Shown: positions 36,717 to 45,271, numbered from the stretch's first letter. The stretch: DNA of 57,038 bases from Arthrobacter sp. (GCF_031179985.1 NZ_JAPSHJ010000010.1:1-57038); one strand, 5' to 3'. Notes: generated by a model not told the origin, from the letters alone. A program made the numbers and translations.

Positions 36717-36747
36717 CGTTCCGGCCTACCCCCAAGAAGCCGGAACG
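36717..36747 (+). terminator. Hairpin between the two NlpC/P60-type genes
   Basis: CGTTCCGGC (36717-36725) pairs perfectly with GCCGGAACG (36739-36747) around a 13-nt loop. No T-run follows, so it may only partly stop transcription or protect the upstream message, letting some read-through reach the gene at 36804. Confidence 0.5.
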
Positions 36748-36803
36748 TCCATAGCCCACGGCCTGCCCAGCGCGGTCCGAGGAATACGAAAGAGAGAAAA
36801 TTA

Positions 36804-37568
36804 ATGACTACACGTGCAACCATTGCACGGCACCGCGCCGAGGTCACCAAGACCAACTCGCTGGCTGTCATTGCCAAGTCCGTCGGCGACAACGCCGGTG
36901 GTGTGGGCCGCCAGGCTGCGGTTATCGCTGCTGCCTCCGGTCTGGTCCTGACCAGTGGAATTGCCGCCAACGCGGCAGACACCAGCGTTCAGCGCGAATC
37001 CACCTCTGCGTCCACCCTCGAAGTGAAGTCTGCCACCCCGGCGACAATTTCAGCTGCTTCCACGATTGCCATCTCGTACGAGAAGCCCGCCGTCTCCACG
37101 ACGCCTGCTCCGGTCGTCGAAGCACCCAAGCCTGTAGTCGAGGTGCAGGAAGCCGCCCCGGCAGCTCCCGCCGCTGCCGCTACGGCAACTGTCGCTGCTA
37201 CCGCAACGGCTCCCGCCCCCGCACCGGCAGCTGCAAGTGGCATGGGCGCTTCAATCGCCGCCGCAGCTTACGCACAGCTCGGCGTTGCCCAGGACTGCAC
37301 CATGCTGGCAACCAACTCCCTGGCTGCCGTCGGCATCAACTACCACGGCTGGCCGGCAGGTTACCTGTCCCTCGGCCGTACCGTCAGCGCTGCCGAAGCT
37401 CAGCCCGGTGACCTTGCTTACTACGAGAACGGCGGAATGGGCATGGCCCACATCGCGGTCTATGTTGGCAACGGCCAGGCAGTCCACGGTGGCTGGAATG
37501 GTGGAACCACTGCCCTGTTCAGCGTCAACGTCGGCTCCGGCCCGGTCTTCATCCGCGTAGGCGGCTAG
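36804..37568 (+). CDS. Secreted NlpC/P60-like protein with divergent active-site region
   Basis: A 254-residue paralogue of the preceding gene. The N-terminus keeps the same pattern (ARHRAEVTKTNSL) and export segment GRQAAVIAAASGLVLTSG (about 35-52). An Ala/Pro/Val-rich linker (about 95-145) leads to a C-terminal NlpC/P60-like fold. The usual D-C-S-G-F is replaced by QDCTMLATNSL with C165, while H216 (MAHIAVYVGNG) and H228 (AVHGG) could complete the site. It may still cleave peptidoglycan or only bind it. GAGAGAAA precedes ATG 36804. It has no riboswitch of its own; it may be read from the promoter of the previous gene or a separate one. Confidence 0.83.
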   Translation: MTTRATIARHRAEVTKTNSLAVIAKSVGDNAGGVGRQAAVIAAASGLVLTSGIAANAADTSVQRESTSASTLEVKSATPATISAASTIAISYEKPAVSTTPAPVVEAPKPVVEVQEAAPAAPAAAATATVAATATAPAPAPAAASGMGASIAAAAYAQLGVAQDCTMLATNSLAAVGINYHGWPAGYLSLGRTVSAAEAQPGDLAYYENGGMGMAHIAVYVGNGQAVHGGWNGGTTALFSVNVGSGPVFIRVGG

Positions 37569-37648
37569 CACCGGCTCCAAGCAAACAGCAGCCCGCTCCG
37601 GCCCCTGGACCCAAACGGTCTGGAACTCCCGCCAGGAGAACCTGCTCG

Positions 37649-37690
37649 GAAGGACCTTTGTCTTAGGACAGGGGTCCTTCTGCCTTTTTC
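37649..37690 (+). terminator. Rho-independent terminator after the hydrolase cluster
   Basis: A 14-bp stem with two G-U pairs (37649-37662 with 37667-37680) and a TTAG loop is followed by TGCCTTTTTC. It closes the NlpC/P60 transcript. Confidence 0.92.
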
Positions 37691-37738
37691 ACCACGTTGT
37701 TGCCCTTCCCTCAACGATTCGGGGATGCAGGCTAATCG

Positions 37739-37776
37739 GAATTGCGGCTCGCCACAAAGAGTGGATTCGGCAATTC
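37739..37776. other. Hairpin in the leader region of the HNH endonuclease gene
   Basis: GAATTGC (37739-37745) pairs with GCAATTC (37770-37776), and inside it CCAC (37752-37755) pairs with GTGG (37761-37764). It may be an RNA fold or an operator about 105 bp upstream of the HNH gene. The rest of 37691-37880 shows no gene. Confidence 0.4.
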
Positions 37777-37880
37777 GGGCATTCAGTGTTTACTCTGGTG
37801 ATGTCGATCCTTAGCCCGGACATGCCGAGGGCAGCCGGCCCTCGTGCCCCTGACGGGTGCGGCCGTGAAGAGGTATGCGC

Positions 37881-38381
37881 ATGCGCACACTCGTTCTGAA
37901 TGCTGGATATGAACCGCTGGCGGTTGTCACCTTCCGCCGGGCGCTGGTGCTTGTGCTCGCTGGAAAAGCCAGCGTGGTGGCCGAGGGCGACGATCCCGTC
38001 GTCGGGCCGCAGGAGATCCTGGGCCGACCGTCCGTGATCCTGCTCAACCGCTATATCCGGCCAAGGTACAACACTGCGACGGCTGTGAGCCGGCGGGGCG
38101 TGCTGCGCCGCGACGGACACCGCTGCGCATATTGCGGCAAGGCAGCCCACACCATAGACCACGTCCACCCCAAATCCAGGGGTGGCGCTCATTCGTGGGA
38201 CAACCTTGTGGCGGCCTGCCTGCGTTGTAACAATGCCAAGGGGGACCACACCCCATCCGAGATGGGCTGGAAGCTGCGGTTTTCCCCCGCGCCTCCGGTA
38301 GGCACCATCTGGCAGATCAAAGAGCTTGAGAAGCCCACGCCCGAATGGGATCCCTTCCTTCTCCCTGAATCTGCCGCGTAG
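37881..38381 (+). CDS. HNH endonuclease-domain protein
   Basis: A 166-residue protein. The N-terminal part MRTLVLNAGYEPLAVVTFRRAL is typical of a widespread actinobacterial HNH family. The HNH site is CAYCGKAAHTIDHVHPKSRGG followed by SWDNLVAACLRCNNAKGDHTP, with two CxxC pairs as zinc ligands and the His/Asn catalytic residues. It would cut DNA or RNA in a metal-dependent way, but its target is not known; it is a conserved single-copy gene rather than part of an evident mobile element. ATG 37881 is favoured over ATG 37875 because GAAGAGG (37867-37873) is 7 nt away. It is followed by the molybdenum cofactor cluster. Confidence 0.9.
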   Translation: MRTLVLNAGYEPLAVVTFRRALVLVLAGKASVVAEGDDPVVGPQEILGRPSVILLNRYIRPRYNTATAVSRRGVLRRDGHRCAYCGKAAHTIDHVHPKSRGGAHSWDNLVAACLRCNNAKGDHTPSEMGWKLRFSPAPPVGTIWQIKELEKPTPEWDPFLLPESAA

Positions 38382-38447
38382 GGATTTCACGAGCCCGCTT
38401 GGCGGAGTTGTGGGTCCTGGCCTGCACCTGCCGCTTAGGCTTGTCTT

Positions 38448-39086
38448 GTGGAACCAATGTCTGCGGCCTTTGATGCCCTGATCCTGGCCGGAGGCCGTTC
38501 GTCTCGCCTGGGCGGAGTACCCAAATCCGGGTTGATGTACGACGGCGACACCCTCCTTGAGCGTGCGCTTGCAGCCGCGCAAGGAGCGGCCAGGATCGTG
38601 GTGGTAGGCCCCGATCCCGGAGGGCTGCCGGCAGGTGTCCTCGCCACAAGGGAGGACCCGCCATATTCAGGTCCGGCGTCGGCGATTGCAGCAGGGATGG
38701 CAGCGCTGGACGAGGGTGCGGGCAGGCCGGCACTGCTGACACTGATTCTGGCGTGCGACATGCCCCGCTCAGCTGTCGCGGTAGGGGCGCTCCGGCAACA
38801 CCTGGGGTTTTCGGCTGCTGGCGCCAACCCGGATTCGGGGCGTGACGGAGTGATGGCGGTGACTCCGGAAGGCAGGAAACAGCCTCTGGCCGGCTTCTAC
38901 CGGACGATTTCACTGCAACGCGCCGTCGAGGAAGCTCGTCTGCAGGACCGGCTCAGTGACGCCTCCGTTTTCTCGCTCCTTGCTAGGCTTGACGTGAGGT
39001 TGGTTACCGTTCCTACCGGCTCCACGGACGACGTGGATACGTGGGACGATGCCGCCGCATTAGGGGTGTCCAACCGGGAGCAGTAA
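38448..39086 (+). CDS. mobA: MobA-like nucleotidyltransferase (molybdenum cofactor guanylyltransferase type)
   Basis: A 212-residue NTP-transferase-fold protein. The nucleotide-binding signature ILAGGRSSRLGGVPKSGL is near the N-terminus, and LILACDMPRS holds the metal-binding aspartate. MobA attaches GMP to molybdopterin to form the guanine-dinucleotide cofactor. Its place before moeA and fdhD supports that role, though MocA-type cytidylyltransferases look alike. The start may be GTG 38448, where TAGGCT lies 6 nt upstream (leaderless), or ATG 38457. DUF6457 follows 52 bp downstream. Confidence 0.85.
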   Translation: MEPMSAAFDALILAGGRSSRLGGVPKSGLMYDGDTLLERALAAAQGAARIVVVGPDPGGLPAGVLATREDPPYSGPASAIAAGMAALDEGAGRPALLTLILACDMPRSAVAVGALRQHLGFSAAGANPDSGRDGVMAVTPEGRKQPLAGFYRTISLQRAVEEARLQDRLSDASVFSLLARLDVRLVTVPTGSTDDVDTWDDAAALGVSNREQ

Positions 39087-39138
39087 AGGCTCCATCGGTT
39101 GTGGCGTCCGCAACGGCAGGTGAATTTGGAGGCACTTC

Positions 39139-39441
39139 GTGAAAAGCCAGGACGAGACGCTGGAAGAGTGGTGCCGGGCGTTGCTTCAGGCCTTCGAACT
39201 GGAGAACGTCGAAGTGGACATCAACGAAGTGCTCGCCGTGGCCGGAGTGGCGGCCCACTCCATCGTGCGGCCCGCTGCCCCGCTGACGACGTTCATTGCC
39301 GGTTTTGCCGCCGGCCTGGCATCGGGTTCCGGGCAGGCCAACGATGCCCATTCAATGCAGGCCGCCCTGGGCGTGGCCCGCAGCGTGGCTAAGGACTACG
39401 CGGGTGAGCCGCCGGCAAACACTGGAGTTCCCGGCGCATGA
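39139..39441 (+). CDS. DUF6457 family small protein
   Basis: A 100-residue protein with the pattern of a small acidic family found with molybdenum cofactor genes in actinobacteria: ETLEEWCRALLQAFELENVEVDINEVLAVAGVA-AHSIVRPAAPLTTFIAGFAAGLA. The alanine/glycine-rich middle part has alternating small residues and no transmembrane length. No catalytic motif is recognised. GTG 39139 has GGAGG 7 nt upstream. Its stop overlaps the moeA start (ATGA), so the two are translationally coupled, which suggests a supporting role in cofactor insertion or enzyme maturation. Confidence 0.8.
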   Translation: MKSQDETLEEWCRALLQAFELENVEVDINEVLAVAGVAAHSIVRPAAPLTTFIAGFAAGLASGSGQANDAHSMQAALGVARSVAKDYAGEPPANTGVPGA

Positions 39442-40904
39442 CGACGGGTCTTCCGGAGGCCGAAGGAGAAAGTCCCTCTGACCCCTCCCAGCCCGGCACG
39501 GAAAAACAAGCGCCCGACGACGGCGTCGACAGGCCTCCGCATCACCTTGCCCATACCTGGCAAGAGGCCAGGCAGGCTTCCTTCAACTGCGCCACTCCCA
39601 TTCCGGCCGGGCCAGTCAGGCTCGCCGATGCGATAGGCAGGACCTTGGCGACAGACGTTGTGGCGCTGCAGGACATCCCGCACTACGCGTCCTCGGCCAT
39701 GGACGGCTGGGCGGTAAATGGCACTGGACCCTGGATCCTCTCGCAGCCGGGACAGCGATTGGCTCCCCACGAGGCCAGCCCCATTGCGACCGGGGGCCTA
39801 ATCCCGCCCGGAGCGAAAGCGGTGCTGCGGAGCGAGAGCGGGGTTCTGACAACTGACGATGACGGGCTTCCGGTCCTTGCTGTAGGCGGGGGCGCACGTC
39901 CAGGTGAGCCCCGGAATGGTCAGCACATCCGCAAGGCAGGGGAGGAGGCCCTGAACGGGGAGACCCTTGTCCGGAGCGGCGCGGTATTGAACCCCGCCCA
40001 CATTGCCCTTGCCGCCCTTGCCGGCCATGACACCGTCGACGTTCTCGGCAAACCGGTGGTAAAGCTGCTCCTCACAGGGGCGGAGGTGGTCAGTGAAGGC
40101 TTGCCTGCGCCGGGGCAGGTCCGGGATACGTTCGGACCGCAACTGGCCTCCGTCGTGACCATGCTGGGGGGAATCTGCGCGTCCCAGGCCAGGATCGGGG
40201 ACGGCTATGCCGATTGGCACGCCGGTCTGGAAGACAGCGTTCCTGAACCGGACGGCGGCCTGCCTGCATCGGAGAGTTTGCCAGCCCCGGAAAGCCTCCA
40301 GGCCGACGTCGTCATCACCACTGGAGGCACAGGACGCAGCGGCACCGACCATCTCCGGCGGGCAGTTGCTGACCTGGGGGGACGGCTCCTGATCGATGGA
40401 ATCGCCATGCGGCCGGGGCACCCGGTGGTGCTTGCCGAGCTTCCTGATGGCAGGTTCGTCCTGGGGCTGCCCGGAAATCCGTTGGCGGCGATGCTGGCCC
40501 TGTCAACAGTGGGGGCACCCCTTCTGGCAGCCCTTGGACACCAGCCGATGCCGCCCGTCAGTGAAGTACCAAGCGGGACGACCATCGAGCCTGACCCCGG
40601 GCGGACTCGGCTGATGCCTTACCGGTTGCTCTATGGCATGGCGTCGCCGGCGAAGCATGCGGGACCGGGCATGATGCGCGGGCTCGCCTCGGCCGACGGC
40701 GTGCTGGTGGTGCCGCCCCATGGGGTGCAACTCGGAGAGCTGGTCCCCGCGTTCGCCCTGCCCTGGGGATCAAGCGTCGACGTCCCGGGATCCGGTGCCG
40801 ATGCAGGAGCCGGGAAGACAGCGGGGAAAAAGCCCGTCAAAAGGACTGCAAGGAAGGGCGCAGCGGCGGATGGTCCCGTGGACTGGAGTGCACTTCTGGA
40901 TTGA
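39438..40904 (+). CDS. moeA: Molybdopterin molybdenumtransferase
   Basis: A 488-residue MoeA that inserts molybdate into adenylated molybdopterin. The active-site segment SSAMDGWAVNG is present, as are PIATGGLIPPGAKAV, TTGGTGRSGTDHLRRAV and GLPGNPLAAMLAL of the MogA-like domain, followed by the C-terminal beta domain. The protein has extra residues at both ends: about 35 low-complexity residues at the N-terminus and a Lys/Ala-rich tail (about 455-480). It overlaps the preceding DUF6457 gene by 4 nt. fdhD follows 104 bp later. The other moa genes are not in this window. Confidence 0.93.
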   Translation: MTTGLPEAEGESPSDPSQPGTEKQAPDDGVDRPPHHLAHTWQEARQASFNCATPIPAGPVRLADAIGRTLATDVVALQDIPHYASSAMDGWAVNGTGPWILSQPGQRLAPHEASPIATGGLIPPGAKAVLRSESGVLTTDDDGLPVLAVGGGARPGEPRNGQHIRKAGEEALNGETLVRSGAVLNPAHIALAALAGHDTVDVLGKPVVKLLLTGAEVVSEGLPAPGQVRDTFGPQLASVVTMLGGICASQARIGDGYADWHAGLEDSVPEPDGGLPASESLPAPESLQADVVITTGGTGRSGTDHLRRAVADLGGRLLIDGIAMRPGHPVVLAELPDGRFVLGLPGNPLAAMLALSTVGAPLLAALGHQPMPPVSEVPSGTTIEPDPGRTRLMPYRLLYGMASPAKHAGPGMMRGLASADGVLVVPPHGVQLGELVPAFALPWGSSVDVPGSGADAGAGKTAGKKPVKRTARKGAAADGPVDWSALLD

Positions 40905-41008
40905 CCGTTTCATTGTGAACAGCACTCGTCCCCTGTGAGGAGCACTCGCTGGCATAGCCCGCCCGCGCTTGCAATGATGGAGACATGAACGAAAGCCAGG
41001 GTTGACCC

Positions 41009-41881
41009 ATGGGACGCATGAGCGTACGCCGCAAGATCCGCAAGTTCGTGATGGACGGCTCTCCCGGCGCAACCGACTTTCCGGTCCGGCATAAAGAGGA
41101 CGTCCTGGCCGTCGAGGAGCCTCTGGAAATCAGGCTCGGAAATCTCTCCTTCTCCGTAACTATGAGGACACCGGGGAATGATTTTGACCTTGTGGCAGGT
41201 TTCCTCGTCTCCGAGGGCGTCATCTGGGATCCGGATCAGCTCGTCTCCTTGAGGTTTTGCGCCGGCGAGGACGAGGACGGCGTGCAGACCTTCAACGTGG
41301 TGGAGGCACAGCTGCGGCCTGATGTAGCAGTTCCCGAAACCGGGAGGAACGTCTACACATCAAGCTCCTGCGGTATTTGCGGCACAGACTCAATCGAAGC
41401 CGTGCGGAAATCGTCCCGGTTCAGCCCGGCCACAGACACCAAGCCAATACCGCTCGCCACCCTTACTTCCCTTCCCGAGCGGCTTCGCGCGGCCCAGTCG
41501 TTGTTTGACGCCACGGGTGGAGTCCATGCTGCAGGTCTCTTCCGGATACAGGAGAACGGCGAGGCTGAGCTGCTCTGCCTCAGGGAAGACGTAGGACGTC
41601 ACAACGCTGTCGACAAAGTGGTGGGCTGGGCATTGCGGGAGCGGCTCCTGCCCCTCGCCGGCACCGTACTACAGGTCTCAGGCCGGGCCTCCTTTGAGCT
41701 TGTCCAGAAGGCCTGGCTTGCAGGAATTCCGGCCTTGGCCGCGGTCAGCGCGCCGTCCAGCCTTGCTGTCGAACTGGCTGAAGCAAGCGGAATGACGCTG
41801 GTCGGTTTCAGCCGGGCAACCAGCCTTAACGTATACGCGGGGGAGCATAGGATCACGGTTCCAACTCCGCTGGCAGGATAG
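41009..41881 (+). CDS. fdhD: Formate dehydrogenase accessory sulfurtransferase
   Basis: A 290-residue FdhD. It carries sulfur from a cysteine desulfurase to the molybdenum cofactor, which is needed for active formate dehydrogenase. The C-x-x-C loop is SSSCGICGTDSIEA with C121 and C124; EEPLEIRLGN and CLREDVGRHNAVDKVVGWAL (cofactor-binding region) are also typical. ATG 41009 is preceded by CAGGG. It ends the mobA-DUF6457-moeA-fdhD group, so the cluster likely serves a formate dehydrogenase-type enzyme, though none is encoded here. The gap 41882-42046 to the mannosidase shows no gene. Confidence 0.95.
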   Translation: MGRMSVRRKIRKFVMDGSPGATDFPVRHKEDVLAVEEPLEIRLGNLSFSVTMRTPGNDFDLVAGFLVSEGVIWDPDQLVSLRFCAGEDEDGVQTFNVVEAQLRPDVAVPETGRNVYTSSSCGICGTDSIEAVRKSSRFSPATDTKPIPLATLTSLPERLRAAQSLFDATGGVHAAGLFRIQENGEAELLCLREDVGRHNAVDKVVGWALRERLLPLAGTVLQVSGRASFELVQKAWLAGIPALAAVSAPSSLAVELAEASGMTLVGFSRATSLNVYAGEHRITVPTPLAG

Positions 41882-42046
41882 GATCCGGGCTTGGTATTAC
41901 CCGTTCGGACAAGTAGATTTTATCCATCGAATGGAAACTGTCTTGCTGCCACGGGAGGATGACTGGACCGCTCGAAGGCTGATGGTGACGGTCCAGCCAG
42001 AGACTTTGTCAGCAGCTACCCGGATACGAGCCTAAAGAGGAATCAC

Positions 42047-45000
42047 GTGCACGACGACCGCCGGATCACGGAAGTGCGTCTCGACCGCTTTATGCGCGAA
42101 CGTATCAGTGCTGCCGTATATACCCGCACCACGGAGCTGTCCCTGAGCAGCTGGGACGCTCCTGACGAGCCCGTTCCGGTCATGGAAGCCCTCCGCCAAG
42201 AGTTCCTGCCCCAAGAGCACGGAGCACCCTGGGGAAAGCCGTGGAGTACAAAATGGCTTCGGCTGCAGGGTGAGGTGCCGGATTCCTGGGGGACGCTGCC
42301 GGACACAACGGTGGAAATCGTCGTCGACCTTGGATTCACCACGGAACTTCCGGGCTTCCAGTGTGAAGGGATCGCCTGGCGTCCCGATGGCACCATCATT
42401 AAGGCCATCTCACCGCGGAACCAATACGTTCCGCTGAAACTCCTGGGCAGTGGCATGGCGATTGACTTCTACGTGGAAGCCGCCGCCAACCCCGACGTTG
42501 CCCAGGGCTGGACTTTTGCGCCTTCTCCCTATGGCGACAAGGTAACCGCAGGAACTGAGCCCCAGTACAGGCTCGGCACGATCGCCATAGCGGAATTGAA
42601 CCGGACCGTCTGGGAGCTTCAGCAGGATGTCTGGACACTCCATGGGCTGATGCACGAACTCCCGATGGAGCTTCCGCGCCGGCACGAGATTCTTCGGGCC
42701 CTTGAGCGGATGATGGACGCCATGGACCCGGAGGACATCGCCGGTACTGCTGCTGCTGGCCGTGAAGCGCTGGCCACGGTTCTGGCCCGACCGGCCTACG
42801 CGTCCTCCCACCGGCTCGTTGCTACAGGCCACGCCCACATCGATTCGGCCTGGCTGTGGCCCGTGCGGGAAACTATCCGCAAATGCGCCAGGACGTTCTC
42901 CAATGTTGTGGCGCTGATGGACGAATACCCTGACTTTGTGTTTTCCTGCTCGTCGGCCCAGCAAATGGCTTGGATCAAGGAGTTTTACCCCGAGCTGTTC
43001 GGCCGTATCCGGGAGAAGGTCGCTTCCGGACAGTTCGTCCCCGTGGGGGGAATGTGGGTCGAATCGGACACAAACATGCCCGGAGGGGAGGCCATGGCCC
43101 GCCAGTTCATTGAGGGCAAGAGCTTCTTTTTGAAGGAGTTCGGCGTGGATTGCCAGGAGGCATGGCTTCCTGATTCGTTCGGCTATTCGGCTGCCCTTCC
43201 GCAGATTGTGAAAGCGGCCGGAAGCCGGTGGTTCCTGACGCAGAAGATTTCCTGGAACCAAGTGAACAGGATGCCGCACCACACCTTCCAGTGGGAAGGA
43301 ATCGACGGTACCCGCCTCTTCACGCACTTCCCGCCGGTTGACACCTACAACTCGGAACTGAGCGGGCGGGACCTTGCCCATGCGGAGCGGAACTACCGCG
43401 ACCACGGGCGCGGCACTGTTTCCCTCGTTCCCTTCGGTTATGGCGACGGCGGCGGCGGACCGACGCGTGAAATGGTCGCAGCAGCGCACCGAACGGCTGA
43501 TCTGGAGGGCTCGCCCCGGGTCCGCATCGGAACCCCCCAGAGCTTTTTTGCCGAAGCGGAAGCAGAGTACAGCCCCTTGCCCGTATGGGTGGGCGAAATG
43601 TACCTGGAGCTGCATCGGGGCACCTACACCAGCCAAGCCAAGACCAAACTGGGCAACCGCCGCAGCGAGCATTTGCTGAGGGAAGCGGAGCTTTGGTGTG
43701 CAACCGCCGCTGTGCGCACCGGCGGCGCCTTTGACTATCCCCAGGCCGAACTAAAACGGCTCTGGCAGTTGGTCCTCTTGCACCAGTTTCACGACATCCT
43801 GCCCGGCAGTTCGATCGCCTGGGTCCATCAGGATGCCGAGCGGAACTACGCGTCCATCATGGAAAGCCTCGACGCCATCATCGGAGATGCAGTTGCTGCC
43901 CTGCTGGGCGAAGGCGAGCGAAAGTTTCTCCTGAATGCAGCGCCTCATGAGCGTAATGGCGTCCCGGCGCTCGCCGCAGCGGAACCAGTGCGTTCAGAGA
44001 CTCCCGTAACAGTGACGGAAAAAGCCGGAGGGTACGTCCTGGATAACGGCGTCATCCGGGCGGTAGTGGATGGCAGCGGGCTCCTGACCTCACTCATGGA
44101 TTACTCGAGCGGACGCGAAGCGATAGCACCCGGCCAACTCGGCAACCATCTGGAACTCCATCGCGATACTCCCAACGAATGGGATGCCTGGGACATCGAT
44201 GAGTTCTACCGTCGCAACGTCACCTCACTGCGGGAGGCACGGTCGGTGACGCTGGAACGCGGCGGCTGGGACGCCGTCGTCGTGGTGGAGCGGCTGGCCG
44301 GCTCATCAGCGGTGACCCAGCGGATCTCCCTTGAGGCAGGGGCTGACTCCCTGACCATTTCAACTGCAGTTGACTGGCAGGAGAGCCAAAAGCTGCTTAA
44401 GCTCGGTTTCCCGCTGGATGTGCGGGCCGACCGCTCTGCATCCGAGACCCAGTTCGGCCATGTGTTCCGTCCGACCCACCTCAACACATCCTGGGAGACC
44501 GCCAAGTTCGAAATCTGCGCCCACCGGTGGATCCACGTGGCGGAACCCGGTTACGGCGTGGCGATCTCGAATTCCTCCACGTACGGCCATGACGTGACCC
44601 GGAATGTAAGGAACGACGGCGGCACCACCACAACTGTTCGCCTCTCGCTGCTCCGGGCGGCGAAGTTTCCTGATCCGGCGGCTGACCGGGGGGTGCATGA
44701 GCTGACAGTCAGCATCCGTCCGGGAGCGACGATAGCGGACGCAGTGGAAGAGGGCTACCGCACCAACCTCGCCCCCCGGATTGTTACGGGCGGGCAGCCT
44801 GTGGAGGCGTTGTTTTCGGTCTTCAACCAGGCGCTGGTGATTGAGGCTGTCAAACTCGCAGAAGACGGCTCCGGGGATGTGATTGTGAGGCTTTATGAAT
44901 CACTGGGGGAGCGGTCCGCTGGCCTGATGACAGCCAACTTCCCGGTGGCGTCCGTGCATGCCGTTGACCTGCTGGAACGTCGGGTTGATTCCCCTGGTAT

Positions 45001-45073
45001 CAGCGCCGGCAATGATTCTGTTGAGTTGATGCTGCGGCCATTCCAGTTGGTGACTCTAAGGTTTGTGCGGTAG
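42047..45073 (+). CDS. Alpha-mannosidase, glycoside hydrolase family 38
   Basis: A 1008-residue cytosolic GH38 enzyme that releases alpha-linked mannose. The catalytic barrel (about 260-520) includes GHAHIDSAWLWPVRETIRKCARTF (zinc ligands H and D), GGMWVESDTNMPGGE and WLPDSFGYSAALPQI, in which the aspartate is the expected nucleophile. HQFHDILPGSSIAWVHQDAE in the helical domain and a long C-terminal beta region (about 640-1008) complete the family architecture. There is no signal peptide, so it acts on imported or internal glycans. GTG 42047 has AAAGAGG upstream. No sugar transporter or regulator is next to it. Confidence 0.95.
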   Translation: MHDDRRITEVRLDRFMRERISAAVYTRTTELSLSSWDAPDEPVPVMEALRQEFLPQEHGAPWGKPWSTKWLRLQGEVPDSWGTLPDTTVEIVVDLGFTTELPGFQCEGIAWRPDGTIIKAISPRNQYVPLKLLGSGMAIDFYVEAAANPDVAQGWTFAPSPYGDKVTAGTEPQYRLGTIAIAELNRTVWELQQDVWTLHGLMHELPMELPRRHEILRALERMMDAMDPEDIAGTAAAGREALATVLARPAYASSHRLVATGHAHIDSAWLWPVRETIRKCARTFSNVVALMDEYPDFVFSCSSAQQMAWIKEFYPELFGRIREKVASGQFVPVGGMWVESDTNMPGGEAMARQFIEGKSFFLKEFGVDCQEAWLPDSFGYSAALPQIVKAAGSRWFLTQKISWNQVNRMPHHTFQWEGIDGTRLFTHFPPVDTYNSELSGRDLAHAERNYRDHGRGTVSLVPFGYGDGGGGPTREMVAAAHRTADLEGSPRVRIGTPQSFFAEAEAEYSPLPVWVGEMYLELHRGTYTSQAKTKLGNRRSEHLLREAELWCATAAVRTGGAFDYPQAELKRLWQLVLLHQFHDILPGSSIAWVHQDAERNYASIMESLDAIIGDAVAALLGEGERKFLLNAAPHERNGVPALAAAEPVRSETPVTVTEKAGGYVLDNGVIRAVVDGSGLLTSLMDYSSGREAIAPGQLGNHLELHRDTPNEWDAWDIDEFYRRNVTSLREARSVTLERGGWDAVVVVERLAGSSAVTQRISLEAGADSLTISTAVDWQESQKLLKLGFPLDVRADRSASETQFGHVFRPTHLNTSWETAKFEICAHRWIHVAEPGYGVAISNSSTYGHDVTRNVRNDGGTTTTVRLSLLRAAKFPDPAADRGVHELTVSIRPGATIADAVEEGYRTNLAPRIVTGGQPVEALFSVFNQALVIEAVKLAEDGSGDVIVRLYESLGERSAGLMTANFPVASVHAVDLLERRVDSPGISAGNDSVELMLRPFQLVTLRFVR

Positions 45074-45109
45074 GGGCCGCTCTCTAGCCGACGCGGCCGT
45101 TAAATAGGC

Positions 45110-45146
45110 TGAGTGGGGGCGGTCCCCAACAGCCCGCCACCACTCA
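45110..45146 (+). terminator. Hairpin after the mannosidase gene
   Basis: TGAGTGGGGGCGG (45110-45122) pairs with CCGCCACCACTCA (45134-45146) with one mismatch. No T-run follows. A second, smaller stem (GGCCGC 45075-45080 / GCGGCC 45093-45098) lies just after the stop codon. The following 45147-45271 is gene-free and becomes A/T-rich at 45208-45260, with ACAAAAT … ATTTTGT and TTTCAC … GTGAAA inverted repeats. Confidence 0.5.
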
Positions 45147-45271
45147 TCCCCCCAACATTGCTTACACCGAGCGTGCATCGGAGCAGATTATCCCTACCCC
45201 GACGCCGCTACAAAATGTTCACACATTCATGATTGTTTCACGTTCTAATGATTTTGTGAAAGTCCCTGCGA

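Noticed and set aside
37881..38381. HNH gene as part of a homing element or restriction system
   Set aside because: No methyltransferase, intron, integrase or phage gene is near; the sequence fits a conserved chromosomal actinobacterial family.
42410..43672. 420-codon open frame antisense to the alpha-mannosidase
   Set aside because: Codon-bias shadow with no protein signature opposite a clear GH38 catalytic domain.
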